From positions 1 through 64,000 of the forward strand of contig NZ_FNUR01000007.1 in the NCBI RefSeq assembly GCF_900108105.1: DNA of 64,000 nt, written 5' to 3'. Source of the DNA: Butyrivibrio sp. Su6 (GTDB lineage Bacteria; Bacillota; Clostridia; Lachnospirales; Lachnospiraceae). Position numbers and translations under genes: made by a program. Positions 1 through 7,350 of this stretch are shown one piece after another; the stretch's first letter is position 1, and each line of letters begins with the position of its first letter. The notes under the pieces are model-generated. The model did not search any database and was not told the DNA's origin. It worked only from the letters and a program-made list of their open reading frames with translations.

Positions 1-18
1 ATAGAAAAAAATCGTTTT

Positions 19-312
19 GGGCATATAGCGGTTTGTAAAGCTTCCAGCCACCTCTGATTCTTGCTATTTTGGGTATATAGCAACTTTTTGCAAGGCCAGC
101 CACCCCTTATGAAGGTCAACTGGGCATATAGGCCGATTTCAAGACTCGAGCCACCCGTTAAAATGGTGGCTACGGACGGATAATCGCCGTATATGCCCAA
201 ATGCCTGCGATAAAAGCTATAATGAGGGGTGGCTGAAAGCCTGAAATCAGGCTATGAGCCCAAAACCGGTTAATTGCAGGTGGCTGAGCTATTGAAAACG
301 AGCTATATGCCC
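19..312. repeat. Array of six 34-bp hairpin repeats (3 forward, 3 inverted)
   Basis: Six units, each exactly 34 bp from GGG to GCCACC, lie at 19-52, 71-104 and 122-155 (forward) and 165-198, 228-261 and 279-312 (inverted). The outer ends are nearly constant: GGGCATATAG at one end and GCCACC at the other. The middle 18 bp vary but keep a stem: AGC/GCT in units 1 and 6, GCAA/TTGC in unit 2, ACGG/CCGT in unit 4 and AGCCTGA/TCAGGCT in unit 5. An outer GGC/GCC pair can close each hairpin. Starts are 51-63 bp apart within each half. The pattern is directly visible; the function is unknown. Confidence 0.85.
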
Positions 313-380
313 AAAACAGCAGCTCGCTCTCATTGGGAGACGAGGGAATAAAGCCTTATACGTTCTAGAAGTATCAACAT

Positions 381-640
381 CTACTGTTCCTAGCACTACG
401 CATTCTTGAATGTCGCCACTTCTGTTGTTTTTGATTTCGGTGCGCGAGGCACCTTAAATTATCTCCCTGCAGTTCCTGAATTCGGAGGCCGAAGCACCTT
501 AAAGTAGCCGCCCCTACTGTTCTCGGAATTGGATCCTGAGGCAATAATCCCTAGCCACACCGAAGGTGCTTGCCATTGACGGGATCTGAGGAAAACGCTA
601 AAATGCTGAATCCGACGGTGAGAGAAAATCTACTGTTCCC
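381..640. repeat. Degenerate CTACTGTTC-containing repeats in non-coding DNA
   Basis: The word CTACTGTTC, or a close variant, recurs near 381, 468 (CTGCAGTTC), 514 and 630. Between them GCACCTTAAA occurs twice (about 450 and 494), each time next to a short GGTGC/GCACC-type hairpin. Two units of about 46 bp (roughly 450-480 and 490-525) can be aligned on the minus strand. No plausible protein frame was seen from 1 to 735. The stretch could be decayed mobile DNA or a structured RNA; the sequence alone does not decide. Confidence 0.5.
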
Positions 641-696
641 ATCATCTTCACCGTCGGCTCGCAGACAAAGGCGTTTTCCTCAGACTCAGTCAATGG
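573..696. repeat. 124-bp interrupted palindrome
   Basis: Three consecutive perfect stems nest in one long hairpin: CCATTGAC 573-580 with GTCAATGG 689-696, a 13-bp stem 585-597 with 672-684, and CCGACGGTGA 612-621 with TCACCGTCGG 648-657. The central loop is 26 nt, and short unpaired bulges separate the stems. It lies downstream of the glycerate kinase gene but outside its likely terminator. No T-run follows either arm, so it is not a simple terminator. It could be a miniature element or a structured RNA. Confidence 0.75.
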
Positions 697-735
697 TGGC
701 GGACGCTGCCAATCACTTACGCATATACAAAGGAA

Positions 736-776
736 GAGTATTCCGTTGAAAGCCAATTACATTCAACGGAATACTC
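736..776 (-). terminator. Hairpin downstream of the glycerate kinase gene
   Basis: A perfect 15-bp stem (736-750 with 762-776, 11-nt loop) lies 43 bp beyond the stop codon of the minus-strand operon. The run of T on the exit side is weak (TTCCTTTG), so it may act as a terminator or an mRNA 3' stabiliser. Confidence 0.6.
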
Positions 777-819
777 TCCCTAATCTACAACAATATTCAT
801 TTATAGCATTTTTATTGCC

Positions 820-2052
820 TTAGACTCCTATCAGCAATGCCGCAACATCATTAACATTAGTGCCTGTAGGGCCTGTGATTACAAGTCCATCTACTAATTT
901 CAAGGCGTTATATGAATCATTATTGGCAAGAACATCAGATATTGTTATTCCTTTTGATAAAAGAGCCTCTTTGGTATATCCATCCACAATGCCGCCTGCA
1001 GCGTCTGTTGGCCCATCTGTGCCATCACTTCCGACGGAAAATACACATACGTTCTTAAGGCCGCCTATGCCTTCTGCACAAGACAGGGCAAGCTCCTGGT
1101 TCCTGCCACCAAGGCCTTTTCCTGTAAGCTTTACTACTGTCTCACCGCCCATGATATATGCAAGCTTTTTGCCATCTTTTGAGTGTTCTCTCGCAATAGC
1201 AGAAAGAAACTGCCCTGCTGCCTTAGCTTCACAGTCAAGACAAGCCGTCAGGACAATAGGTTCATATCCAAGTTCCTTTGCCTTTATGGATGCTGAAGCA
1301 CAAAGCTGCTTAACACTTCCTGTAACTATGGTCGTAACATTAGATAGCTCTTTTGGTGTTTCCTCGGTTAAAAGAGCTTTCACATCTCCTGCCACTTTAA
1401 GATTATATTTTTCTATGATTCCAATTGCATCCTCAGTCGTTGCTGAATCAGGATACGCCGGTCCTGATGCGATCATATCAAGAGGATCTCCAATTATATC
1501 TGAAAGAATAATCGAAAAGACTGTTGCCGGCTCACACATTTTTGCAAAGCGACCGCCCTTTACATTTGAGAGTCTCTTTCTTATAGTGTTTATCTCTGTG
1601 ATACCTGCTCCTGATGAGAGAAGCTGCTTATTGATGTCCTGAAGTTCAGACAATGACACCTTTGGGTCTTCGAACAAAGCTGAACCGCCACCTGAAACAA
1701 GAAAAATAACAAAATCATCTTTAGAAAGACCTGACACAAGCTTTTCTGCTTCTTTTGTTGCAGCTACGGAGTTTTCATCAAGAACAGGGTGTCCTGCCTC
1801 AAAGCATCTGATCCCGTCTATCTGGTCTTTAACATGATCATACTTGGTAATACACACACCATCTGTAATTTTATCGCCAAGCTCATCCACTGCGGCCTTA
1901 GTCATCTGCCAGGCAGCTTTCCCTATTGCTACCAGATATATTTTTCCATCACATGCAGGTAACTTCTTAAGAGCTTTTTTTACCGCATTATCAGGTAGTG
2001 CACTCGCGATTGAAGCATCGATTATTTCTTTTGCATCTTCTCTTATACCCAT
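820..2052 (-). CDS. Glycerate 2-kinase (DUF4147/MOFRL family)
   Basis: This protein is a member of the glycerate 2-kinase family (GckA/TtuD type), which phosphorylates D-glycerate with ATP to 2-phosphoglycerate in the cytoplasm. The 410-residue length fits the family. Visible hallmarks are the nucleotide-type loop VSGGGSALF near residue 120, SNVKGGRFAKM in the middle, and the C-terminal MOFRL domain with GKGLGGRNQE and VGSDGTDGPTDAAGG. I place the start at 2052, because GGGGGA lies just upstream of that ATG; an in-frame ATG at 2064 has no Shine-Dalgarno sequence. It is the last gene of the operon, 30 bp after the GntR regulator. Its presence suggests the pathway yields glycerate, for example through tartronate semialdehyde or hydroxypyruvate. 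Confidence 0.9.
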   Translation of the reverse strand: MGIREDAKEIIDASIASALPDNAVKKALKKLPACDGKIYLVAIGKAAWQMTKAAVDELGDKITDGVCITKYDHVKDQIDGIRCFEAGHPVLDENSVAATKEAEKLVSGLSKDDFVIFLVSGGGSALFEDPKVSLSELQDINKQLLSSGAGITEINTIRKRLSNVKGGRFAKMCEPATVFSIILSDIIGDPLDMIASGPAYPDSATTEDAIGIIEKYNLKVAGDVKALLTEETPKELSNVTTIVTGSVKQLCASASIKAKELGYEPIVLTACLDCEAKAAGQFLSAIAREHSKDGKKLAYIMGGETVVKLTGKGLGGRNQELALSCAEGIGGLKNVCVFSVGSDGTDGPTDAAGGIVDGYTKEALLSKGITISDVLANNDSYNALKLVDGLVITGPTGTNVNDVAALLIGV

Positions 2053-2082
2053 ATTTTCCCCCATTGATATTATGCAGTCTGT

Positions 2083-2766
2083 TTATTCATCCTCATCGTC
2101 TTTAGAACATTCTCCAAGCAAATGCTCCAAAGCTGTATCCTTTGCATATGTCAGATGAGTTTTATTTATCCTGTCTGCGCCTTTATAATCACCACTTATT
2201 AGTTTATCAATTATATCTGAGTGCTCTTTTTGAGACTCATCAAAACGTTCTCTTGAAGATAAAGAGAATATTCTAAATAGCATATTCATATTCCTGACTT
2301 TTCTGTAAAGCTCCATCAGAATGCTGTTATCACAGCACTCAATGATAAATCTGTGAAATTTGGAATCAACTTCAATATACATGTCAAGATCATCATCTTT
2401 ATGGTACTTTTTAAAATCCTTTTTATAATCCGTAAGCTTCTTTTGCTGCTCTTTTGTAAGCTCTTTTGGAAGGTTCAATATAGCATAGGACTCCAATAGC
2501 TCCCTGATCTCATATATCTCAATTATCTCTTTTTGTGTAAACTCTCTTACAAATGTCCCCTTATTTGGAATTTCTTTTACAAGCCCATCTGAAGATAATT
2601 GCTTTAATGCTTCGCGAACAGGGCTCCTGCTAACTCCAAGTTCCTTGGAAAGCTCCACTTCCTGAAGCCAGAACCCCGGTGCATACTCCCCTGAGACAAT
2701 AGCTTTTTTTATAATAGAATAAACCTGATGACTTATTGTATTTACCTGCAGTTTTTTTGTTGGCAT
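2083..2766 (-). CDS. GntR-family regulator with FCD domain
   Basis: This is a DNA-binding transcriptional regulator of the FadR/FCD subfamily, about 227 residues. The N-terminal winged helix contains ELSKELGVSRSPVREAL and the wing motif NKGTFV. The all-alpha FCD domain follows, with spaced Asp/His residues (DSKFHRF, EHSDII, THL) that bind metal and often a carboxylate ligand in this family. I chose the ATG at 2766, because GGGGA sits 8 bp upstream. A longer frame starting at 2859 would begin inside the preceding terminator stem. It probably represses or activates the surrounding sugar-acid operon in response to an intermediate. A near-perfect 24-bp palindrome at the larA-type promoter (7190-7213) is a likely operator. 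Confidence 0.9.
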   Translation of the reverse strand: MPTKKLQVNTISHQVYSIIKKAIVSGEYAPGFWLQEVELSKELGVSRSPVREALKQLSSDGLVKEIPNKGTFVREFTQKEIIEIYEIRELLESYAILNLPKELTKEQQKKLTDYKKDFKKYHKDDDLDMYIEVDSKFHRFIIECCDNSILMELYRKVRNMNMLFRIFSLSSRERFDESQKEHSDIIDKLISGDYKGADRINKTHLTYAKDTALEHLLGECSKDDEDE

Positions 2767-2850
2767 ACGTTTTTCCCCATATAATACGATTTCTGATAAA
2801 ACACTTATCATCAGAATTATACCAAATTTCGAGCTGTTAAAAGAAATAAT

Positions 2851-2880
2851 CCGGTCCAAAAGTCTGTATATTTGGACCGG
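2851..2880 (-). terminator. Terminator after the GntP permease gene
   Basis: The inverted repeat CCGGTCCAAA / TTTGGACCGG (10-bp stem, 10-nt loop) is followed on the minus strand by ATTATTTCTTTT. It lies 17 bp past the permease stop and upstream of the gntR start, so regulator and kinase may be expressed partly by read-through or from their own promoter. Confidence 0.75.
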
Positions 2881-2897
2881 ATCTTTCGCATATAGTC

Positions 2898-4358
2898 TTA
2901 ATGAATGAACAAGCTAAGAATGATTATAAGAATCGATCCAAAGATTGGTATTGCTATTGTTGATACCGTCCACGTCTTAAGAGATGTCTTAATATCCATT
3001 CCAGAGAAGTTTGTTACAACATGGAAGTAAGAGTCATTAAGGAATGAAGGCATCATAGCTGTAAGGCAGACTGCCAAAGCTGCAAGATATGGATTGATTC
3101 CAAGTGTAGCCATCATAGGTGCTACGATTGCTGAACCTGTGATCATGGCAACTGTTCCTGAGCCCTGTGGGAATCTCATGATTGTTCCAATGAGGAGCGG
3201 AACAAGAATTGCCGGAATACCCATAGCTACGATTCCGTTAGCCATTATCTGAGCTGCACCTGTTGCTTTAACAACAGCACCTAAAGCACCACCGGCTGCT
3301 GTGATAAATACTATAGGACCAGCGTCCTTACAAGCTTCTCCCATCATAGCAATTACAGTCTTGTTATCAAGGTCTTTTGCCAGTCCAAATGCACCAATGC
3401 AAAGAGAGATGAAAAGGGCGATGATTGGTGTTCCAAGGAACTGTACGACCTGTCCGACCATTGTGGCCTTAAGTGCTGTCTGTCCTACTAAAGTGTTCAA
3501 AAGAATAAGTACTACAGGTAAAAGAAGAATTGTAAATGAAATAAATGCTCCAGGAAGCTTTTCTGTTGAAAGAAGCTCTGCAAAATCTGCATTTTCAAGA
3601 TCTTTTCCTGCATTTAACTTAGCTTCGATCCTGTCGAGAACCTTAAGCTGATCTGCTGTATATTTTGATCTGTCAATCTCAGATGGAACAACGAATTTGT
3701 CCTTATACTTTTCACCGAACCAGCGGAACAAGAATACTGATACGATGAAAAGAGGAATTGAGAAAAGAAGTCCTGCAATAATGAAAAGACCAAGATCGAT
3801 GTTTATGCCATTCTGCTGGAATGTGCTGATAACAGCAAGTGGTCCAGGTGTCGGAGGAACCATGAAATGAGTAATGTAAAGGCCCATTCCAAGGATACCG
3901 CCAAGCCATACCATTGATTTCTTGGTAAGTCTTGAGAACTCTTTTGCAAGAGAAGAAAGAATTACGAAGCCGCTGTCACAAAATACAGGGATAGAAACAA
4001 CAAATCCTGTAAGTCCAAGAACAACGTCTGCATTCTTAACACCAACAAGCTTAAGAATTGTAAGTGCCATTCTCTTAGCTGCTCCACTCTTTTCCATAAA
4101 GATACCCATTATTGTACCAAAGCCAATAACGATACCAATGGAAGTCATTGTGCTTCCAAAACCGCCAGTTACAGTGCTCACTGCAACTGATAAAAGATTG
4201 CCACCTTCATTACCTGTTCCAACAAGAAGTGCGTTTCCTGAAAGGATTGCAATAAAGATAGCAGACACGATCATCGCCGGGAAGGGATGAAGACGTGTGC
4301 AGATGATGAGAACCATCATCACAACAATACCGATAAGCATTGCTAATACTGGATTCAT
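2898..4358 (-). CDS. GntP-family gluconate/hydroxy-acid:H+ symporter
   Basis: This is an integral membrane permease of the GntP family, which takes up gluconate, glycerate or related sugar acids with protons. At 486 residues it has the hydrophobicity expected for about 12-14 membrane helices. It carries typical family segments such as FVVSIPVFCDSGFVIL and MVPPTPGPLAV early, and FPQGSGTVAMITGSAI and MPSFLNDSYFHVV late. AAGGGGG lies 9 bp before the ATG. It sits 31 bp after the UxaA-type large subunit gene and ends at a terminator, which makes it the likely uptake route for the operon's substrate. The exact substrate cannot be read from the sequence. Confidence 0.92.
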   Translation of the reverse strand: MNPVLAMLIGIVVMMVLIICTRLHPFPAMIVSAIFIAILSGNALLVGTGNEGGNLLSVAVSTVTGGFGSTMTSIGIVIGFGTIMGIFMEKSGAAKRMALTILKLVGVKNADVVLGLTGFVVSIPVFCDSGFVILSSLAKEFSRLTKKSMVWLGGILGMGLYITHFMVPPTPGPLAVISTFQQNGINIDLGLFIIAGLLFSIPLFIVSVFLFRWFGEKYKDKFVVPSEIDRSKYTADQLKVLDRIEAKLNAGKDLENADFAELLSTEKLPGAFISFTILLLPVVLILLNTLVGQTALKATMVGQVVQFLGTPIIALFISLCIGAFGLAKDLDNKTVIAMMGEACKDAGPIVFITAAGGALGAVVKATGAAQIMANGIVAMGIPAILVPLLIGTIMRFPQGSGTVAMITGSAIVAPMMATLGINPYLAALAVCLTAMMPSFLNDSYFHVVTNFSGMDIKTSLKTWTVSTIAIPIFGSILIIILSLFIH

Positions 4359-4389
4359 AAAAGAAACCCCCTTTCACTTTTTGTGAATT

Positions 4390-5556
4390 TTATATAACAG
4401 GTCCGAGACAGTGAATGTCTATTGCACTGAAATACTGAATCGCCTCATTTTTAGTCATCTCTCCATTCAGTACCCGCAATAATTTATCAAAGGCCTCTTC
4501 CCCTACCTGTTCTATAGTTTTTTCTCCCGTTATGATAAGACCGGCATTGAGGTCCATATCGTCCTTCATATTTTCATAAGTATTTGGATTGCCACAGATT
4601 TTGATTACAGGCATGCTAGGGAACCCCTGTGGTGCTCCGCGTCCTGTTGAAAAGCACATGAACTGAGCACCCGTTGCAGCCATGCCGGTAAGGATTTCTG
4701 GTTCTCTTCCAGGTGTGTCTTTTATCCAAAGTCCTTTCTGATCAGTGATGTGCTCCGGATACTCCAAAACACCCTGAATTGGTCTTGTGCCGCTCTTTAC
4801 AATAGCTCCAAGGCTCTTTTCTTCTATACTTGAAAGACCTCCAGCAATATTCCCCGGTGTAGGCTGTCCCCTTCTCATATCGCAGCCTATGCTCTTTGCT
4901 CTGTCCTCCATTTCAGTAACAATCTGGTATATTTTGTCTGCCACTTGTTTGTTGACAGCTCTTTTAGCTAAAAGATGTTCTCCTCCAAGAAACTCTGTAG
5001 TCTCGCCAAAGACTACTGTTGCCCCAAGATCAACAAGCTTATCAGCCACATATCCGATAACGCAGTTTGAAGCCATTCCACTGGTGGTATCAGAGGCGCC
5101 GCATTTGATCGCCATTACTATTTCTGACACGTCAGCCTTTTCCCTCTGCTGTCCTGAAATCTCTATTACAAGCCTTCTTGCTATATCAGTTCCCTCTCGT
5201 ATTGCCTTTGAAACTCCGCCAAGGGCCTGGATGTGAATGATTTCTGTTGGCTTACCTGTGGCCTTTAGCTCCTCATACATTCTGGCATGATCAGTTCCCT
5301 CACAGCCAAGGCTTACGATCAGCACAGCTCCCACGTTAGGGCTTTTCCCCAAACTGATAAGCGTATCTGTAACCCTGTCAAGATCAGGCGGAAGCTGACA
5401 GCATCCCTGATGATGCATGTAGGTAACAGTTCCCTGAACCTCCCTGCATATGGCATTTGCCACGTCATTTGCGCAGGTTACAGACGGGATGACAGCCACA
5501 TAATTTCTAGAGCCAACTGAGCCATCTTTTCTTCGATAACCATTCCAAGTTGTCAT
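4390..5556 (-). CDS. UxaA-family dehydratase/lyase, large subunit
   Basis: This is the catalytic C-terminal module of the altronate/galactarate dehydratase family (UxaA/GarD), here a separate 388-residue chain. It begins with the family signature GYRRKDGSVGSRNYV, followed by MHHQGCCQL with the conserved His/Cys cluster and IKCGASDTTSGMASN. Family members remove water from aldonic or aldaric acids; the same split architecture is used by (R)-sulfolactate sulfo-lyase SuyB, which releases sulfite. The start overlaps the small-subunit stop as ATGA, so translation is probably coupled. Altronate, mannonate, galactarate or sulfolactate are all possible substrates. The adjoining LarA-type enzyme and glycerate kinase argue for a hydroxy acid whose breakdown yields glycerate. 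Confidence 0.88.
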   Translation of the reverse strand: MTTWNGYRRKDGSVGSRNYVAVIPSVTCANDVANAICREVQGTVTYMHHQGCCQLPPDLDRVTDTLISLGKSPNVGAVLIVSLGCEGTDHARMYEELKATGKPTEIIHIQALGGVSKAIREGTDIARRLVIEISGQQREKADVSEIVMAIKCGASDTTSGMASNCVIGYVADKLVDLGATVVFGETTEFLGGEHLLAKRAVNKQVADKIYQIVTEMEDRAKSIGCDMRRGQPTPGNIAGGLSSIEEKSLGAIVKSGTRPIQGVLEYPEHITDQKGLWIKDTPGREPEILTGMAATGAQFMCFSTGRGAPQGFPSMPVIKICGNPNTYENMKDDMDLNAGLIITGEKTIEQVGEEAFDKLLRVLNGEMTKNEAIQYFSAIDIHCLGPVI

Positions 5557-5873
5557 GACTTATCCCCCTTTTTCTCAAGATCTCCTCTTCCTCTCATGCT
5601 ATCAAGGTTGTGAACGTGTACATATTCGCCAAACTTTATATCATGAGTGGCTACTCCTATTTCCTCGCCATATTTTGTTATCTGCTCGCCTTTCTTTATA
5701 TCTTTTACAGCAATCTTATGACCATAAGGAACATTTCCAATTACTTTCACATTTGTCTTCTGACCCTTTTTGTCCCTGATCTCAACTTCTGTTCCATCAG
5801 TTATATTTTCTGCAAAAATGGTGGCGACATTATCGAGGTCATTTACTTTAAGAGCAATCTTTACTTCCTCCAT
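5553..5873 (-). CDS. UxaA-family dehydratase/lyase, small (SAF domain) subunit
   Basis: This is a 106-residue SAF-domain protein, equivalent to the N-terminal part of altronate dehydratase or to SuyA of sulfolactate sulfo-lyase. The diagnostic stretch is GHKIAVKDIKKGEQITKYG, followed by GEYVHVHNLDS, where GHK and HVHN are conserved. It should form a complex with the following large subunit, with which it overlaps by 4 bp. A clear GGAGGGAGT ribosome site precedes the ATG, and the gene starts 12 bp after the LarA-type gene, so the three genes form one transcription unit. Whether the pair is a dehydratase or a sulfo-lyase cannot be told from this subunit. Confidence 0.88.
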   Translation of the reverse strand: MEEVKIALKVNDLDNVATIFAENITDGTEVEIRDKKGQKTNVKVIGNVPYGHKIAVKDIKKGEQITKYGEEIGVATHDIKFGEYVHVHNLDSMRGRGDLEKKGDKS

Positions 5874-5885
5874 ACTCCCTCCTTC

Positions 5886-7172
5886 TCAATTTTCAGGTGC
5901 AACAGCGAGAACACTTACACCGTCAGGGATCACAACTACGCTGGCATCTTTTCCTTTTATTCCATATGCTATTTCAAGCGCTTCATCAGGAGTTTTTGCA
6001 GGTATCATGTTGCACTTTTTCACAGTCTCAGGATCAAGATATGTTGTAACAAGGATCATCTTGTGCTTATGAAGGATCCTTGCATAGATCTGAGGACACC
6101 ACTGCTCAGGAATTGTGTCTTTCGCAGGAATCTTGGAAAGATAAGCATCGATTTCCTCAGGCGTTCCCATCTGGATCAGCTTTTCAAAATGTGTTCCACC
6201 CATGCCGTCAGCACAGCTGCAACACATGATGATCACGCCGTCTTCCCCTGCACAGGCTTCCGCTGTAGCAACTGCCTTGGGGCTCTGATAAAGGTTCTGA
6301 TCAAGAGGATAGCCTCCATTACTTGTAACAACTATATCTCCTGTAATGCTAGGACACTGCGACCATTCTCTTATAAACTTAACGCCCTGTGCATGCGCTG
6401 CCTCAAGATCACCGGCCCAGGCAGCAATGACTTTTTTCTCTGCATTAAGTGCAACATTTAAGATGAACTGCACATTCACTCTTCTTGCTGCACACAACAT
6501 ATCCTCATGTATAGGATTGTGCTCAAGCACACCGGTTTTTGCATACTTACTGGCTATTGCCTGATAGGAATGATTCATGTTTACAGTTTCCTGTGAACAG
6601 ATTCCAGGCAAAATACTCTTTCTTCCACCGGAAAATCCTGCAAAGAAATGAGGCTCAATAAATCCTTCACAAATAAGCAGATCACACTCTGTAGCAAGCT
6701 TATTTACATGGAATTCAGCGCCTGATGGAAGTGTTCCCATATCAGCAAAATCAGATGGTTCAAATGCATTATTGATGGCAATCTTCTCGTTATCTACTAT
6801 CTCATCGCCAAACATTCTGCGCTGTTCTTCCTCGGTTGTTGCCCTGTGAAGACCTGTCGCAATAAGTATCGTGATATCTGCATCAGGACTTCCTTTCCTT
6901 ATCTCCGCAAGCTCTAAAGGAAGTGTTATTTTACTTGGCACAGCCCTCGTGTGGTCACTTGTTACCAGCACAACCTTCTTTTTCCCTTTGGCAAGTTCAC
7001 ATAAAGGTGCCACCCCGATTGGATTCTCTAAAGCTTCTTTTACAAGTTCAATCTCTGTTTTTTCAGTTTTAAATTCGTGCATTTTCGCTGTGATAACAGC
7101 CTTAAGATTCTCCTCTTCCACATGAATGTCCATGGTGGACGTGTAGTAAGGAATAGAAATTGTTTTTTTCAT
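5886..7172 (-). CDS. LarA-family nickel-dependent hydroxyacid racemase/epimerase
   Basis: This 428-residue protein belongs to the LarA (DUF2088) family, whose members invert the alpha carbon of 2-hydroxy acids with a nickel-pincer cofactor bound to a lysine. The expected residues are visible: SDHTRAVPS near residue 75, His in ATGLHRATTEE, His in IEPHFFAGFSGG, the cofactor lysine in GGRKSILPG and the nickel-ligand His in NMNHSY. Characterised homologues include lactate and malate racemases and a gluconate 2-epimerase. As first gene of the operon it may convert the imported acid into the stereoisomer used by the UxaA-type pair. No cofactor synthesis genes (larB, larC, larE) are in the window. 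The start is supported by GGAGG 8 bp upstream. Confidence 0.88.
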   Translation of the reverse strand: MKKTISIPYYTSTMDIHVEEENLKAVITAKMHEFKTEKTEIELVKEALENPIGVAPLCELAKGKKKVVLVTSDHTRAVPSKITLPLELAEIRKGSPDADITILIATGLHRATTEEEQRRMFGDEIVDNEKIAINNAFEPSDFADMGTLPSGAEFHVNKLATECDLLICEGFIEPHFFAGFSGGRKSILPGICSQETVNMNHSYQAIASKYAKTGVLEHNPIHEDMLCAARRVNVQFILNVALNAEKKVIAAWAGDLEAAHAQGVKFIREWSQCPSITGDIVVTSNGGYPLDQNLYQSPKAVATAEACAGEDGVIIMCCSCADGMGGTHFEKLIQMGTPEEIDAYLSKIPAKDTIPEQWCPQIYARILHKHKMILVTTYLDPETVKKCNMIPAKTPDEALEIAYGIKGKDASVVVIPDGVSVLAVAPEN

Positions 7173-7189
7173 ACCCCGCCTCCAATAAG

Positions 7190-7244
7190 ATGTATCATGT
7201 ATACATCATACATTTATTGTAGACTTGCGCATCTGATATTACAA
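7190..7244 (-). promoter_or_regulatory. Promoter and palindromic operator of the sugar-acid operon
   Basis: On the minus strand a -35 box TTGTAA (7239-7244) and a -10 box TACAAT (7216-7221) are separated by exactly 17 bp. Immediately downstream lies a 24-bp palindrome (7190-7213) centred on ATGTATACAT and flanked by ATGTAT/ATACAT arms, with 22 of 24 positions symmetric. Its place at the start of transcription fits repression by the GntR-FCD regulator encoded in the operon. Confidence 0.7.
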
Positions 7245-7285
7245 TGTAGTTTTATCTATTTTTCGACTAAAAAAGTGACAAAAAA

Positions 7286-7326
7286 AATGGTTTGTAAATG
7301 TTGATTATTTCCATTTACAAACCATT
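7286..7326 (-). terminator. Terminator of the sulP gene
   Basis: A 15-bp perfect stem (7286-7300 with 7312-7326, 11-nt loop) is followed on the minus strand by a run of T residues. It lies 25 bp beyond the SulP stop codon. Confidence 0.85.
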
Positions 7327-7350
7327 GCCTGTTGTTCTACTCAGTTTCCA

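Noticed and set aside
19..312. CRISPR-like repeat array
   Set aside because: Repeats occur in both orientations, spacing varies from 43 to 63 bp, and the conserved parts are the outer ends of each unit, not a full repeat separated by unique spacers.
860..1642. Long plus-strand frame opposite the glycerate kinase gene
   Set aside because: The opposite strand encodes a complete recognised kinase; the plus frame is rich in Pro and Ser and has no ribosome site.
2767..2859. N-terminal extension of the GntR regulator
   Set aside because: It would start within the stem of the preceding terminator and lacks a ribosome site; the ATG at 2766 has one and fits family length.
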